A stretch of DNA of 64,000 nucleotides from a virus. Numbering within the stretch: the stretch's first letter is position 1; each line of letters begins with the position of its first letter. Made by a program: the position numbers and the translations under genes. The notes under the pieces were generated by a model. That model ran no database searches. It was given only the letters and a program-made list of their open reading frames with translations, and was not told the origin of the DNA. Shown here one piece after another: positions 57,063 to 64,000 of this stretch. The stretch is from positions 56,058 through 120,057 of IMG/VR virus record IMGVR_UViG_3300036790_000219; one strand, written 5' to 3'.

Positions 57063-57952
57063 GTGCTCTCTTGGGCATCTATGTCGCGGCGGCACTGCAA
57101 AGCAGCCCAGAGGTCGCAGATGCGAACCTCTGCAAGCTCTTACGTCGTATATCGTCAGAAGTGCCGGATAGGTGCACTCAATCAATTGACAATTATGCAA
57201 CTGTGATTGCGATCCTCTTTGTGCTGCTATGCGTGCTAATATTACTTTGGGATTTTCGAAAACATCCGTTTTGGCACACCGTAAAAATCGGTTTGGCTAA
57301 GGTGGTACCACATCTCATTCCTATTGGCCTGATTGTTATAGTTATAGGTGCGGTCATCGTCGGGATTGGCGCTTGGCAAAAGCCAAATATTGTCGAAGTA
57401 CGCAGTTTCGGCTTTGCACCTTCTCCCTCACCGCCGCCATTGCCGCCGGAACCGCCGCCCCGTCGCTACACGGCGTATGAAAAAGAACAAAGGTTGCGAG
57501 CAGTCGATGAAATATACAGCGTTCTGACAACTGAAATTGCCCCCGCTTATACACAAGTTCGAGATGTCATCAACAATATTTACACTACCGTTGGCGACGG
57601 TACCGCCGTTCCGAAATTGCAAGACTACTCAGTCAAAGCTCATGCGGCATTTAATGACCTAAATACTCTTTTGGAAAAATACGAATACTTTCCAGACATC
57701 GTACAATCTGTAAAAAAGAACCCTTATAACGTCGTGGCAGCTACAAATGCCGCTCAGAATCTAACGGAAGAAATTCAACAATTACGGAACAAAGTTCCTA
57801 ATGACATGCGTTGGTTTCTAGATCGCGATGTGGTCTTAATGGAAGCGCGCAATTCTATGAGGGATTTTGACACCTATCTAAAGGAAACGATGCCACGCCT
57901 ACAAGAGAAACGCGCCGAGATCGAAAAGGCCGACGTTTACTCGGATAAGTGA
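57032..57952 (+). CDS. Multi-pass membrane protein with Pro-rich linker and helical domain
   Basis: A 306-residue protein. Hydrophobic segments lie at ~3-22, ~58-76 and ~92-115, followed by a Pro-rich linker (PSPSPPPLPPEPPP, ~130-143) and a ~150-residue helical domain (LQDYSVKAHAAFNDLNTLL). Size and layout suggest a membrane-anchored sensor, scaffold or exclusion protein. Base composition is host-like, so a captured bacterial gene is plausible. Function unknown. Confidence 0.6.
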   Translation: MLFFKFLALVGALLGIYVAAALQSSPEVADANLCKLLRRISSEVPDRCTQSIDNYATVIAILFVLLCVLILLWDFRKHPFWHTVKIGLAKVVPHLIPIGLIVIVIGAVIVGIGAWQKPNIVEVRSFGFAPSPSPPPLPPEPPPRRYTAYEKEQRLRAVDEIYSVLTTEIAPAYTQVRDVINNIYTTVGDGTAVPKLQDYSVKAHAAFNDLNTLLEKYEYFPDIVQSVKKNPYNVVAATNAAQNLTEEIQQLRNKVPNDMRWFLDRDVVLMEARNSMRDFDTYLKETMPRLQEKRAEIEKADVYSDK

Positions 57953-57953
57953 C

Positions 57954-58148
57954 ATGACATCAAACAAAACCACGGATCGATTTGACCAGCTTCTCCGGGC
58001 CATTGTCACCCAACCCGAACCTTCGGTTCCTTTCGTCTTAATGGGCAGACTGTTCGGGCACACCGCTTCTCTTGTGAGGTTTTGGGGCACCGTTCCTGTC
58101 CACCGGAACATCACCGTGATCACACCTGCAAGTTCTCGCTATGCGTAA
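57954..58148 (+). CDS. Small hypothetical protein
   Basis: A 64-residue frame (MTSNKTTDRFDQLLRAIVTQ...). Starts two bases after the previous stop and overlaps the next gene by eight bases. A short inverted repeat around GAACCTTCGGTTC lies within it. Weak support by context only. Confidence 0.4.
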   Translation: MTSNKTTDRFDQLLRAIVTQPEPSVPFVLMGRLFGHTASLVRFWGTVPVHRNITVITPASSRYA

Positions 58149-58500
58149 ACCCCGAACACATCGAAGTCGTCCACAAGAAGGTCAACCAAGACCGCAGGTG
58201 GGAAGGAAAACGAAAGGTCCAGAGCTAGAGCCGGACCCGCTTAAAGAGGAACTTATGCTGGGAGCCTATCTCAGCTTCCTAAGTTGGGCAGCGAAGCGGA
58301 AAGATCTTTGGGAGGGGTTTGCGGTAGCTACTGGGTTAAAGTTGCCTGAAAGTTCGTCGGTTATTGAGTGTATGATTGATAGAGCCACCGGCTTCGAGGA
58401 GAACGTGGCAACACATTTCATAAAGTGGGTAACGGAGAACTACTGGGGAGTAGATGATGCCCCGGCTGTGTACTATAAGATCATCGCGGGGTTGAAATGA
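58141..58500 (+). CDS. Hypothetical phage protein
   Basis: A 119-residue protein with a basic N-terminus (MRKPRTHRSRPQEGQPRPQ) and a helical C-terminus (DLWEGFAVATGLKLPESSSV). It ends ATGA-coupled with the next gene and belongs to the replication-gene operon. No family recognised. Confidence 0.55.
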   Translation: MRKPRTHRSRPQEGQPRPQVGRKTKGPELEPDPLKEELMLGAYLSFLSWAAKRKDLWEGFAVATGLKLPESSSVIECMIDRATGFEENVATHFIKWVTENYWGVDDAPAVYYKIIAGLK

Positions 58501-58682
58501 GTATTTGGCCATGTCAGAACGGGGCCTTATGCTTAGTACCATGTGCGGGCTGTCCGGGGCCGGAATGTGATCACCTTCTGCCACTATTTCTTTGTCGGCA
58601 GTGCGTACCAATGAAGACCGCTTCCACTAACAGTAGCGGGAAGAAGACGGAACGGTACCGCCCAAAATTTTTGGAGGACTGA
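58497..58682 (+). CDS. Cys-rich miniature protein
   Basis: A 61-residue protein (MSIWPCQNGALCLVPCAGC...). Several Cys residues (C-x5-C-x3-C-x2-C and CRQC) suggest metal binding. Ends shortly before the next gene. Part of the widespread set of small zinc-type proteins in this phage. Confidence 0.5.
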   Translation: MSIWPCQNGALCLVPCAGCPGPECDHLLPLFLCRQCVPMKTASTNSSGKKTERYRPKFLED

Positions 58683-58690
58683 TTGGTCTG

Positions 58691-59164
58691 ATGGGGAAAC
58701 TTGAGCTACAAGAGATCATTCGAAAGTTACCCCGGTTAACCCTAGTTGAAAAGCGCATTCTGCTGAAGGAGCTTGGGTCAGCCTCTGTTACCCCCCCAGA
58801 AAAGTCGTTGGATGATTGGCTGCTTCCTGGAATTGAAGCTGAGCTTAGGCGACGTGGTCTTTCACACCGAGCGCTGAATCAGAAGTTAATTAATCGCCTT
58901 GCGCCAAACTACTTCGAAGAATCAAAGCGGGTACGGGAGCACTTGTTAGGCCAACTTAAGCCCCTCAAGCTCAAGCATGCGGAATTGATCTCGCTTGGCG
59001 GTATCTTTGCACAAGCGTTAGCTTCGTACCGTTCACCGGTCACGCCTATAGGTATCAAGTTTATGCTACAAAACGTTGGCAACATTCCGGAAGCGATTGA
59101 GCAGTCCTTTCCAGGGTACCTTGGCGCTGGCATGTTACAGTACTTGATTAAGGAGATCCGATGA
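58691..59164 (+). CDS. Hypothetical replication-operon protein
   Basis: A 157-residue, mostly helical protein (MGKLELQEIIRKLPRLTL...). The segment LDDWLLPGIEAELRRRGLSHRALNQKLIN has no known match. It is located just upstream of the DnaB-like helicase, so it may be a helicase accessory or loader; this is inference. Confidence 0.6.
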   Translation: MGKLELQEIIRKLPRLTLVEKRILLKELGSASVTPPEKSLDDWLLPGIEAELRRRGLSHRALNQKLINRLAPNYFEESKRVREHLLGQLKPLKLKHAELISLGGIFAQALASYRSPVTPIGIKFMLQNVGNIPEAIEQSFPGYLGAGMLQYLIKEIR

Positions 59165-59253
59165 ACGATAAAAATTTTTTCGGGGCCGTGCAGGAGTGGT
59201 CCTTATGCTGGTCAAGCTTTGACGCACTATACGGACAAGTTTGTAGTGTATAA
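59161..59253 (+). CDS. Very short ORF (30 aa), possible leader peptide
   Basis: MNDKNFFGAVQEWSLCWSSF... encoded from an ATG that overlaps the previous TGA (ATGA). It is followed by ~118 bases without a gene before the helicase. The overlap suggests translation. Could be a leader or chance frame. Confidence 0.35.
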   Translation: MNDKNFFGAVQEWSLCWSSFDALYGQVCSV

Positions 59254-59371
59254 ACCGATGATGCAGTTTTCTTTGGCTTCTTCTTCAGAATGCCAAGCCG
59301 TCCCGCTTGGTGAGTACTGGTTTGTACACGGAATGTGGATGTGGTGCCCGACTTAGTATGTTCTAGTTGGA

Positions 59372-61717
59372 ATGGCTGCAGACGAACTATCTCCCTCATT
59401 GCAGGAATCAATTTTAGCGGCTCTCATTTTTGATGAGAAAGCAGGCGCGGCTATCGCTATACAGGTTCTGCCCCGCCACTTTGATGAGAACTACCGTCCA
59501 ATAGCAGAACGGGTTCTGGGCTACCGTAGGAAGTACGGGCGTGGTCCTGGCCGCCAACACCTAGATGATCTCTTCGGAAAGCTTCTACACGAAGGCCGTA
59601 CGCCTAGGCTGCGTCGGGTGCTCTTTGGTCTGGCCGAATTAGCTGAGGGTCTAAACGGAGACTACGTTGTTGCCCGAACGCAGGATTTTGTCCGTGAGCA
59701 GCAACTTAAGGCGGCGCTCATTGATGCGAATTCGCGTTTTGAGCAAGGTGGTGAGGGTCTTGCGCCGGATATCGAGGGCATATTTGGCAAGGCGCTCCGC
59801 TACCGTGCCCAGACGTTGGATGCAGGGACCTTCCTAAGTGATACAACGAAGTCGCTCAAGTTTCTAGACCGTAATATTGAGGGGGGAATTTCACTTGGTA
59901 TTCGCGAGCTAGATCGAATAGGTGTCCAACTCATGCCAGGGGAACTTTTGCTTTATATCGGTGCGAAGGGCTGTTTGGTTGGAGAAACCTTAGTGGACTG
60001 CCCTAGGGATCTTAAGAGGTACCCTCGGGGAATCCCTCTTAAAAATTTGGTAGGTAAGAAGTTCCTGACCTATAGCTGGGATACTTGGCAAAACAAGTTG
60101 GTTTTGTCTAGGGTTTTAGACGTGTGGAAGACTGGTGAGAGACCCGTTTATCGGGTGGTGTTGACTGCGTACCCAACGCGAAAAGCTGGTGAATCAGGTA
60201 GACGCAATGGCGGGAAAGCGGTTAGTCCTTATTTGCCTCCCACTGAATTAATTGGAACCTACGACCATCCAGTTCTATTGTGTGATGGAACCTGGAAAAA
60301 ACTTGGAGAATTGACACCCGGATCGTCGTTGAAGTCCTTGTACCGGGGTGGATTGGGATCGCTTTCTACGGTGGGCTTACGTGTTTCTAAAGAGAAACCT
60401 ACAGTTGTTTCTCGTCATTGGTATTGGACAAGTAAGCTCAAAACGCCAATTATTTACCACAGCCTTGGGAGCGCAGTGGAAGAACACCGTTTCGTTTGTG
60501 CGGCCGTGAACGGGCCGTGTTCTGCCAAGTTTCACGCCCACCATAAAGATCGTAATAGCTACAATAACACCCCGGATAACCTTGAATGGCTGAGTGCTCC
60601 GGATCACGCTTCCCACCATCTGCGCTTGCGTAATTTAGAGGGAACTGCCGGTTGGAAAGTCTCGGGGGTACACCCTCGCGGAATGAAGGATAAAACGCAT
60701 TCTTCTAGGACTAAAAAGCGTCAACAAAAGGCGTCAAAGCAGTTGGCGGTAAGAAGACGGCGCGACGGGGCGGGTCGATTTGTTGTTGATCAGGTCAATC
60801 ACAAAGTAGTTTCCGTTGAGTATCTTGGGGTTCGGCCAGTGTACGATATGGAGGTTGAGAACACATCCAATTTTGTTGCTAACGGAGTATTTGTCCATAA
60901 TTCAGGCAAGACTTGGGCTTGTATTCATGTTGGTAAGCAAGCCCTCGTCCAACGTAAGAAGGTCCTGCATATTTCTAATGAAGTTGATGAAGACGTTATG
61001 ACGGGGCGATATTACCAAGCCTTATTTGCTGCTTCTACCCGCCCCGATAAGTATGATAAGACCTTCCTCGAATTTGATAAGTTGGGAAGGCTAGCTGGAT
61101 TTAGAACCCGTAAGGTCTCCCCAAAATGGGACTTCTCTGCGCCCTCTGCTCGGCGGGAGCTCCGTAAGAAGCTACAGCCTTGGGGCACTCGATTAGGTAG
61201 GCTTTGTGTTAAGCGGTTCCCGTCAGGGTCACTGACCATGTCACAGCTAGAAGCCTATTTGGACTTCCTGGAGAGTGAGCACAAGTTCATTCCACAGGTT
61301 CTGATTATTGACTACCCCGATTTGATGGCGCAGGATGTTAAGAACTATCGAATTAGCCTCGGCCGTACTTTTGTGGATATTCGGGGGTTGCTCGGGGAGC
61401 GCAGTATAGCGGGGTTTACGCCTACCCAGGGTAATCGGGCGTCTATAAAAGCTTCTCGTGTAAGTTCAGATATGGTGGCGGAGGATATAACAAAGGTCAA
61501 TACCGCTGATAATGTTTTGACTTATTCCCGCACTGAAGCGGAGAAGCGTCTCGGACTGGCGCGGTTACACGTGGCCCATGCTAGGAATGGTCGTGATGGT
61601 GATGTGATTATAATCACGCAAAGTTACACAACTGGGCAGTATGTTTTGGATAGTGCTCTTATGCAGCAGGCATATTGGACTCAACTCGAAGGCGAAGAAG
61701 GGGACGACGATGAGTAG
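59372..61717 (+). CDS. DnaB-like replicative helicase carrying an intein in Walker A
   Basis: A 781-residue precursor; removing the intein (residues 201-510) leaves ~471 residues. The N-terminal ~170 residues resemble a DnaB N-domain (SLQESILAALIFDEKAG, HFDENYRPIAERVL). The RecA core has GIRELDRIGVQLMPGELLLYIGAKG joined to SGKTWACIHVG, giving GAKGSGKTW, and a Walker B-like LIIDYPDL. Helicase at the replication fork. Splicing is needed to restore the ATP-binding loop. Downstream small genes and an SNF2-like helicase share the operon. Confidence 0.85.
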   Translation: MAADELSPSLQESILAALIFDEKAGAAIAIQVLPRHFDENYRPIAERVLGYRRKYGRGPGRQHLDDLFGKLLHEGRTPRLRRVLFGLAELAEGLNGDYVVARTQDFVREQQLKAALIDANSRFEQGGEGLAPDIEGIFGKALRYRAQTLDAGTFLSDTTKSLKFLDRNIEGGISLGIRELDRIGVQLMPGELLLYIGAKGCLVGETLVDCPRDLKRYPRGIPLKNLVGKKFLTYSWDTWQNKLVLSRVLDVWKTGERPVYRVVLTAYPTRKAGESGRRNGGKAVSPYLPPTELIGTYDHPVLLCDGTWKKLGELTPGSSLKSLYRGGLGSLSTVGLRVSKEKPTVVSRHWYWTSKLKTPIIYHSLGSAVEEHRFVCAAVNGPCSAKFHAHHKDRNSYNNTPDNLEWLSAPDHASHHLRLRNLEGTAGWKVSGVHPRGMKDKTHSSRTKKRQQKASKQLAVRRRRDGAGRFVVDQVNHKVVSVEYLGVRPVYDMEVENTSNFVANGVFVHNSGKTWACIHVGKQALVQRKKVLHISNEVDEDVMTGRYYQALFAASTRPDKYDKTFLEFDKLGRLAGFRTRKVSPKWDFSAPSARRELRKKLQPWGTRLGRLCVKRFPSGSLTMSQLEAYLDFLESEHKFIPQVLIIDYPDLMAQDVKNYRISLGRTFVDIRGLLGERSIAGFTPTQGNRASIKASRVSSDMVAEDITKVNTADNVLTYSRTEAEKRLGLARLHVAHARNGRDGDVIIITQSYTTGQYVLDSALMQQAYWTQLEGEEGDDDE
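59972..60901 (+). mobile_element. HNH-bearing intein in the Walker A motif of the helicase
   Basis: In frame within the helicase, from Cys201 (CLVGETLVDCP) to Asn510 (NGVFVHN), followed by Ser as the C-extein residue. Intein blocks: Cys1, TYDHPVLL near the TxxH block B, and terminal HN. An HNH-type homing nuclease lies in the middle (KFHAHHKDRNSYNNTPDNLEWL). About 310 residues. It is expected to self-splice and to home into intein-less copies. Confidence 0.85.
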
Positions 61718-61725
61718 GGGGGAAG

Positions 61726-61929
61726 ATGCCTATTCGCTTGGCAATTGACAAACGAGACTGTGATGGGGCACTTCAAATTTGTATTGAACGAACTCAAACA
61801 GGCACAGGGTTAAGACTTCTTGGGCCTAAGTATGATGGAAAAGGTAAGCGTCTCGCGAGTAGCGTGCTTACCAAAGCAGATGCTGACCAAATTCGCTCGT
61901 ATCTTGACGAATATGAGTTAGACGCCTAA
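61726..61929 (+). CDS. Small hypothetical protein after helicase
   Basis: A 67-residue protein (MPIRLAIDKRDCDGALQICI...). Short beta-alpha pattern ending in an acidic tail. It begins nine bases after the helicase stop. No family recognised. Confidence 0.55.
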   Translation: MPIRLAIDKRDCDGALQICIERTQTGTGLRLLGPKYDGKGKRLASSVLTKADADQIRSYLDEYELDA

Positions 61930-61951
61930 CACATTTTAAGGGAGCGCGGTA

Positions 61952-62203
61952 ATGAATGAGCTAGGACGCCGCCCGGATTATCGAATCATGGCACTAGACA
62001 AGGACACTGAGGAACGGGGTGAGCTCGGTGCCGGGTGGTTGAAGGAGGACGGTTCGATCTACCTCAAGTTTAACCCTTTCGTCACCGTCCCGGTGGGAGG
62101 ACGGTTCTCAGTTGCTGCTTTCCCAATTGATCATGAGCGGGACGAGCGCATTCGCCGTTCTTCTGCTGCTGCAGATGCAAAGCGTAGACCCCGCCGTAGA
62201 TGA
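61952..62203 (+). CDS. Small hypothetical protein with basic C-terminus
   Basis: An 83-residue protein (MNELGRRPDYRIMALDKDTE...). The first half resembles a short beta domain (AGWLKEDGSIYLKFNPFVTV); the tail is Arg-rich (DAKRRPRRR). ATGA overlap with the SNF2-like gene. Similar small proteins near phage replication genes are known, but the role is unknown. Confidence 0.6.
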   Translation: MNELGRRPDYRIMALDKDTEERGELGAGWLKEDGSIYLKFNPFVTVPVGGRFSVAAFPIDHERDERIRRSSAAADAKRRPRRR

Positions 62204-63774
62204 TCCCAGCGAAGGCGGTTAAGAAGTACCTCGTACAAACACGGGATGATCATCGCTGGCTTAAGAAGCTTAAGCACAAAGACCTTGATAGGCTTTTGGC
62301 GGAGCTCAATCCCCCGCCGAAGCCTTGGCACAAGTTAGGGCTTCATCAAAAGGTCTGCCTCTACCTCGGCATCAAGTACGGCTGTTTTGCTTTCTGGCTC
62401 GATATGGGTACGGGTAAGACGCTCGTTGCTCTTGAGCTTATGCAGTACTGGTGGGACAACAACCTTCTGCGTCGTGCACTGATCTTCGTCATTTCTGATA
62501 AGGCTTTCTCAACTTGGGAACGCCAGGTCAAGCAGTATAAGATTTCTGTTCCCTTCGTTTCCCTTGATGCTAGTTCGTCGGAGGAAAAGTGGCGGTTGCT
62601 TGACCGTTTTGATCGCGGGCTTGTGCTTCTGCACTACCCCGGCACAGTCGCCATGGTCTCTGAGCCCAGCCAGAAAAAGAAGAAGGGTTGGCAGCTATCT
62701 GAAGATGGCCTTAAGCGATTACTTAAGGAAGTAGATGCCGTAGTTCTTGATGAGAGCACGAAGTGCGGGAACACTGGATCATTAACTTACAAGCTTTGTA
62801 AACGAGCATCGAAGCAGGCTGAGTTTGTTTATGCTTTAGCAGGTATGCCGTTCGGGCGTGACCCCACACCGCTCTGGCCCCAGATGTTCCTGGTAGATTT
62901 AGGAGAGACACTAGGCCCTACGAAAGGGTTGTTTCGTGAGGCATTCTTCACTGAAGAGGACAACCCACATGGGAATGAGTATTCCAAGAACTACAAGTTC
63001 CGGAAGGTAATGAAGCCAAAGCTGTCTCAGATTCTACAACATCGGTCAGTTACTTACACTGCTGAGGAGTGCATTGACCTACCATCCTTCCGCAGGATCT
63101 TGGAGGAGGTCAAGCTTTCGCTTGAGGTTCGGGAGCAATACGAAGCTCTCGTCGAGGAGCTCATTGAAGCTGGTGGAAATAAGCGGGTCGTGAAGAACGC
63201 CTTCCTGAGAATGCGACAGCTGTCCTCTGGGTTCCTGGGTCTCAAGGATGATGAGACCGGCGAGCGGGCGACGATTGAGTTCGATCAGAACCCGAAGCTG
63301 GAGCGTACGCTTGAACTCGTTGATTCCCTTCCGGAGAACCGTAAGGTGTTGATTTTTTACCAGTACACGTATTCCGGGCGGCGGTTGACTGAAGAGCTTA
63401 CCAAAATGGGGCTAAAGCCGGTCTGGCTCTGGTCGGGTACCAAAGCTCCTAGGAAGGCCATGGAGCGGTTTATGGAGGACCCAGCCACGACCGTAGCGGT
63501 TGTAAACAACCAGCTTGGAGCCTATTCTCTGGATGGTTTGCAGGTGGCTAATTACGAGCTTTTCTATGAAAGCCCAGTCTCGGCAATAGATCGGGTGCAG
63601 GCGGAGAGGCGTATCCGTCGCCAAGGCCAGGTGCGGAGGTGCTTTTATTATGACGTCATCTGCAGAGGGACGGTGGATACTAAGATATTGGATTTTCATC
63701 GTGAAGGCGAGGATTTGTTTAAGTCATTGTTAACTCACCCGAAAGCGATTTTAAGGGGTGGGGCCGCCCCGTAG
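62200..63774 (+). CDS. SNF2-family DEAD/H helicase
   Basis: A 524-residue protein. Walker A LDMGTGKTLVAL (68-74), DEST in AVVLDESTKCG (~184) and late QAERRIRRQGQVRRCFYYDV (~467) are typical of SNF2 helicase motifs I, II and VI. The region between includes GMPFGRDPTPLWPQMF (motif III-like). Phage SNF2-type helicases act in replication or recombination. It is the last gene of the operon and ends before a terminator. Confidence 0.85.
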   Translation: MIPAKAVKKYLVQTRDDHRWLKKLKHKDLDRLLAELNPPPKPWHKLGLHQKVCLYLGIKYGCFAFWLDMGTGKTLVALELMQYWWDNNLLRRALIFVISDKAFSTWERQVKQYKISVPFVSLDASSSEEKWRLLDRFDRGLVLLHYPGTVAMVSEPSQKKKKGWQLSEDGLKRLLKEVDAVVLDESTKCGNTGSLTYKLCKRASKQAEFVYALAGMPFGRDPTPLWPQMFLVDLGETLGPTKGLFREAFFTEEDNPHGNEYSKNYKFRKVMKPKLSQILQHRSVTYTAEECIDLPSFRRILEEVKLSLEVREQYEALVEELIEAGGNKRVVKNAFLRMRQLSSGFLGLKDDETGERATIEFDQNPKLERTLELVDSLPENRKVLIFYQYTYSGRRLTEELTKMGLKPVWLWSGTKAPRKAMERFMEDPATTVAVVNNQLGAYSLDGLQVANYELFYESPVSAIDRVQAERRIRRQGQVRRCFYYDVICRGTVDTKILDFHREGEDLFKSLLTHPKAILRGGAAP

Positions 63775-63781
63775 CTTAGTC

Positions 63782-63812
63782 AAATTAGCAGGGAGAGGCC
63801 CTGCTAATTTTT
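63782..63812 (+). terminator. Rho-independent terminator after SNF2-like gene
   Basis: AAATTAGCAGGG (63782-63793) pairs perfectly with CCCTGCTAATTT (63799-63810), with a 5-base loop and a T-run. It is 8 bases after the SNF2-like gene stop. Confidence 0.9.
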
Positions 63813-63851
63813 CATCTCGCACCTCGCCCTGCTAATTTTTCATCTCGCACC
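63799..63851. repeat. Tandem direct repeat of the terminator right arm
   Basis: A 25-bp unit beginning CCCTGCTAATTTTTCATC occurs at 63799-63823 and again at 63827-63851, separated by three bases. The second copy can also pair with the left arm, so two mutually exclusive hairpins are possible. Confidence 0.8.
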
Positions 63852-63905
63852 CTCCTTTGCGTTCGCCCGTGAATATTTTTTGAAAGCTCCCTATACTTTG
63901 CGAGT

Positions 63906-64000
63906 ATGTTGGTGTATAAGCTTCGTACTGTTAAGAGTCACTGTTCGAATATGCGTAGCGACTTTGCCGCCCCTGGGCTATGTCCTAGGGAGCAGCGATT
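63906..64000 (+). CDS. Possible 5' end of a gene running off the window
   Basis: From ATG 63906 the frame (MLVYKLRTVKSHCSNMRS...) stays open to the window end. There is no convincing ribosome-binding site, and TATACT at 63889-63894 lies just upstream. It may be a leader region instead. Confidence 0.25.
   Translation, partial: MLVYKLRTVKSHCSNMRSDFAAPGLCPREQR

Noticed and set aside
58016-58032. GAACCTTCGGTTC inverted repeat as a terminator
   Set aside because: The stem is short, there is no T-run after it, and it lies within a small open frame in the middle of an operon.
1-64000. tRNA genes
   Set aside because: I looked for GTTCGAATC/GTTCAAATC-type T-loops with flanking acceptor pairing and found none; the TTCGAAT at 63947-63953 has no cloverleaf around it. 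A tRNAscan run would be decisive.
1-64000. CRISPR array, integrase or attachment site
   Set aside because: No regularly spaced repeats and no recognisable recombinase were seen in the window. Genes for lysogeny may lie elsewhere, so lifestyle cannot be decided here.

Overview
The window is a piece of a double-stranded DNA tailed phage genome. It has a contractile (myovirus) tail: a DUF3383-type sheath, a DUF3277-type tube, a tape measure with a tail-lysozyme domain, a Gp138-like spike, a baseplate J-like protein and a DUF2612-like protein. The capsid genes are of the DUF2213 / DUF2184 type. The host is not named by the sequence. The GC-rich adhesin domains, the DUF1906 endolysin, the Tat-type and His-rich exported proteins and the lack of tRNA genes visible by eye fit an alphaproteobacterial, possibly Rhizobiales, host. 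That is inference.

Layout. (1) 1-2003: 3' part of a beta-helix adhesin, open at the left edge. (2) 2.2-7.5 kb: small protein, zeta-toxin-like P-loop protein, prohead protease (DUF2213) with a displaced C-terminus, acidic scaffold-like protein, decoration-like protein, major capsid protein. (3) 7.5-16.6 kb: head completion and neck genes, interrupted by two GIY-YIG genes and one HNH homing endonuclease gene, a nucleoside-phosphorylase-like gene and a minus-strand cargo gene carrying an 18-bp poly-A tract. (4) 16.6-30.6 kb: tail sheath, tube, chaperones, tape measure, baseplate and fibres, in a tightly coupled operon with many ATGA/TTGA overlaps. (5) 30.6-36.3 kb: an envelope and lysis module with several Sec or Tat signal peptides, CHAP-like, permuted-papain and papain-like peptidase folds, a DUF1906 glycoside-hydrolase-like endolysin, a GTSLG serine-hydrolase candidate, holin-like proteins and a clear terminator. 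(6) 36.4-51.9 kb: leftward early-type genes. They include a 5'-nucleotidase-like HAD protein, DUF932, helix-turn-helix proteins, an HExxH metallopeptidase, an amidoligase with two gamma-glutamylcyclotransferase-like genes, MazG-like and Lar-like genes, and many miniature zinc-ribbon and membrane proteins. (7) 52.1-59.3 kb: rightward small genes, including an array of GC-rich ORFans with repeated junction sequences, an acetyltransferase and a multi-pass membrane protein. (8) 59.4-63.8 kb: a DnaB-like helicase whose Walker A motif is split by an HNH-bearing intein, and an SNF2-like helicase, closed by a terminator.

The region is rich in homing elements: three free-standing homing endonucleases, one intein, and a prohead-protease gene that looks split. 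Tail adhesins carry GC-rich domains unlike the surrounding phage sequence, consistent with receptor-binding domain exchange. The most unusual combination is the amidoligase operon with two cyclotransferase-like genes, which looks like a peptide or metabolite modification pathway. All family names come from motif recognition by eye; no database search was run.
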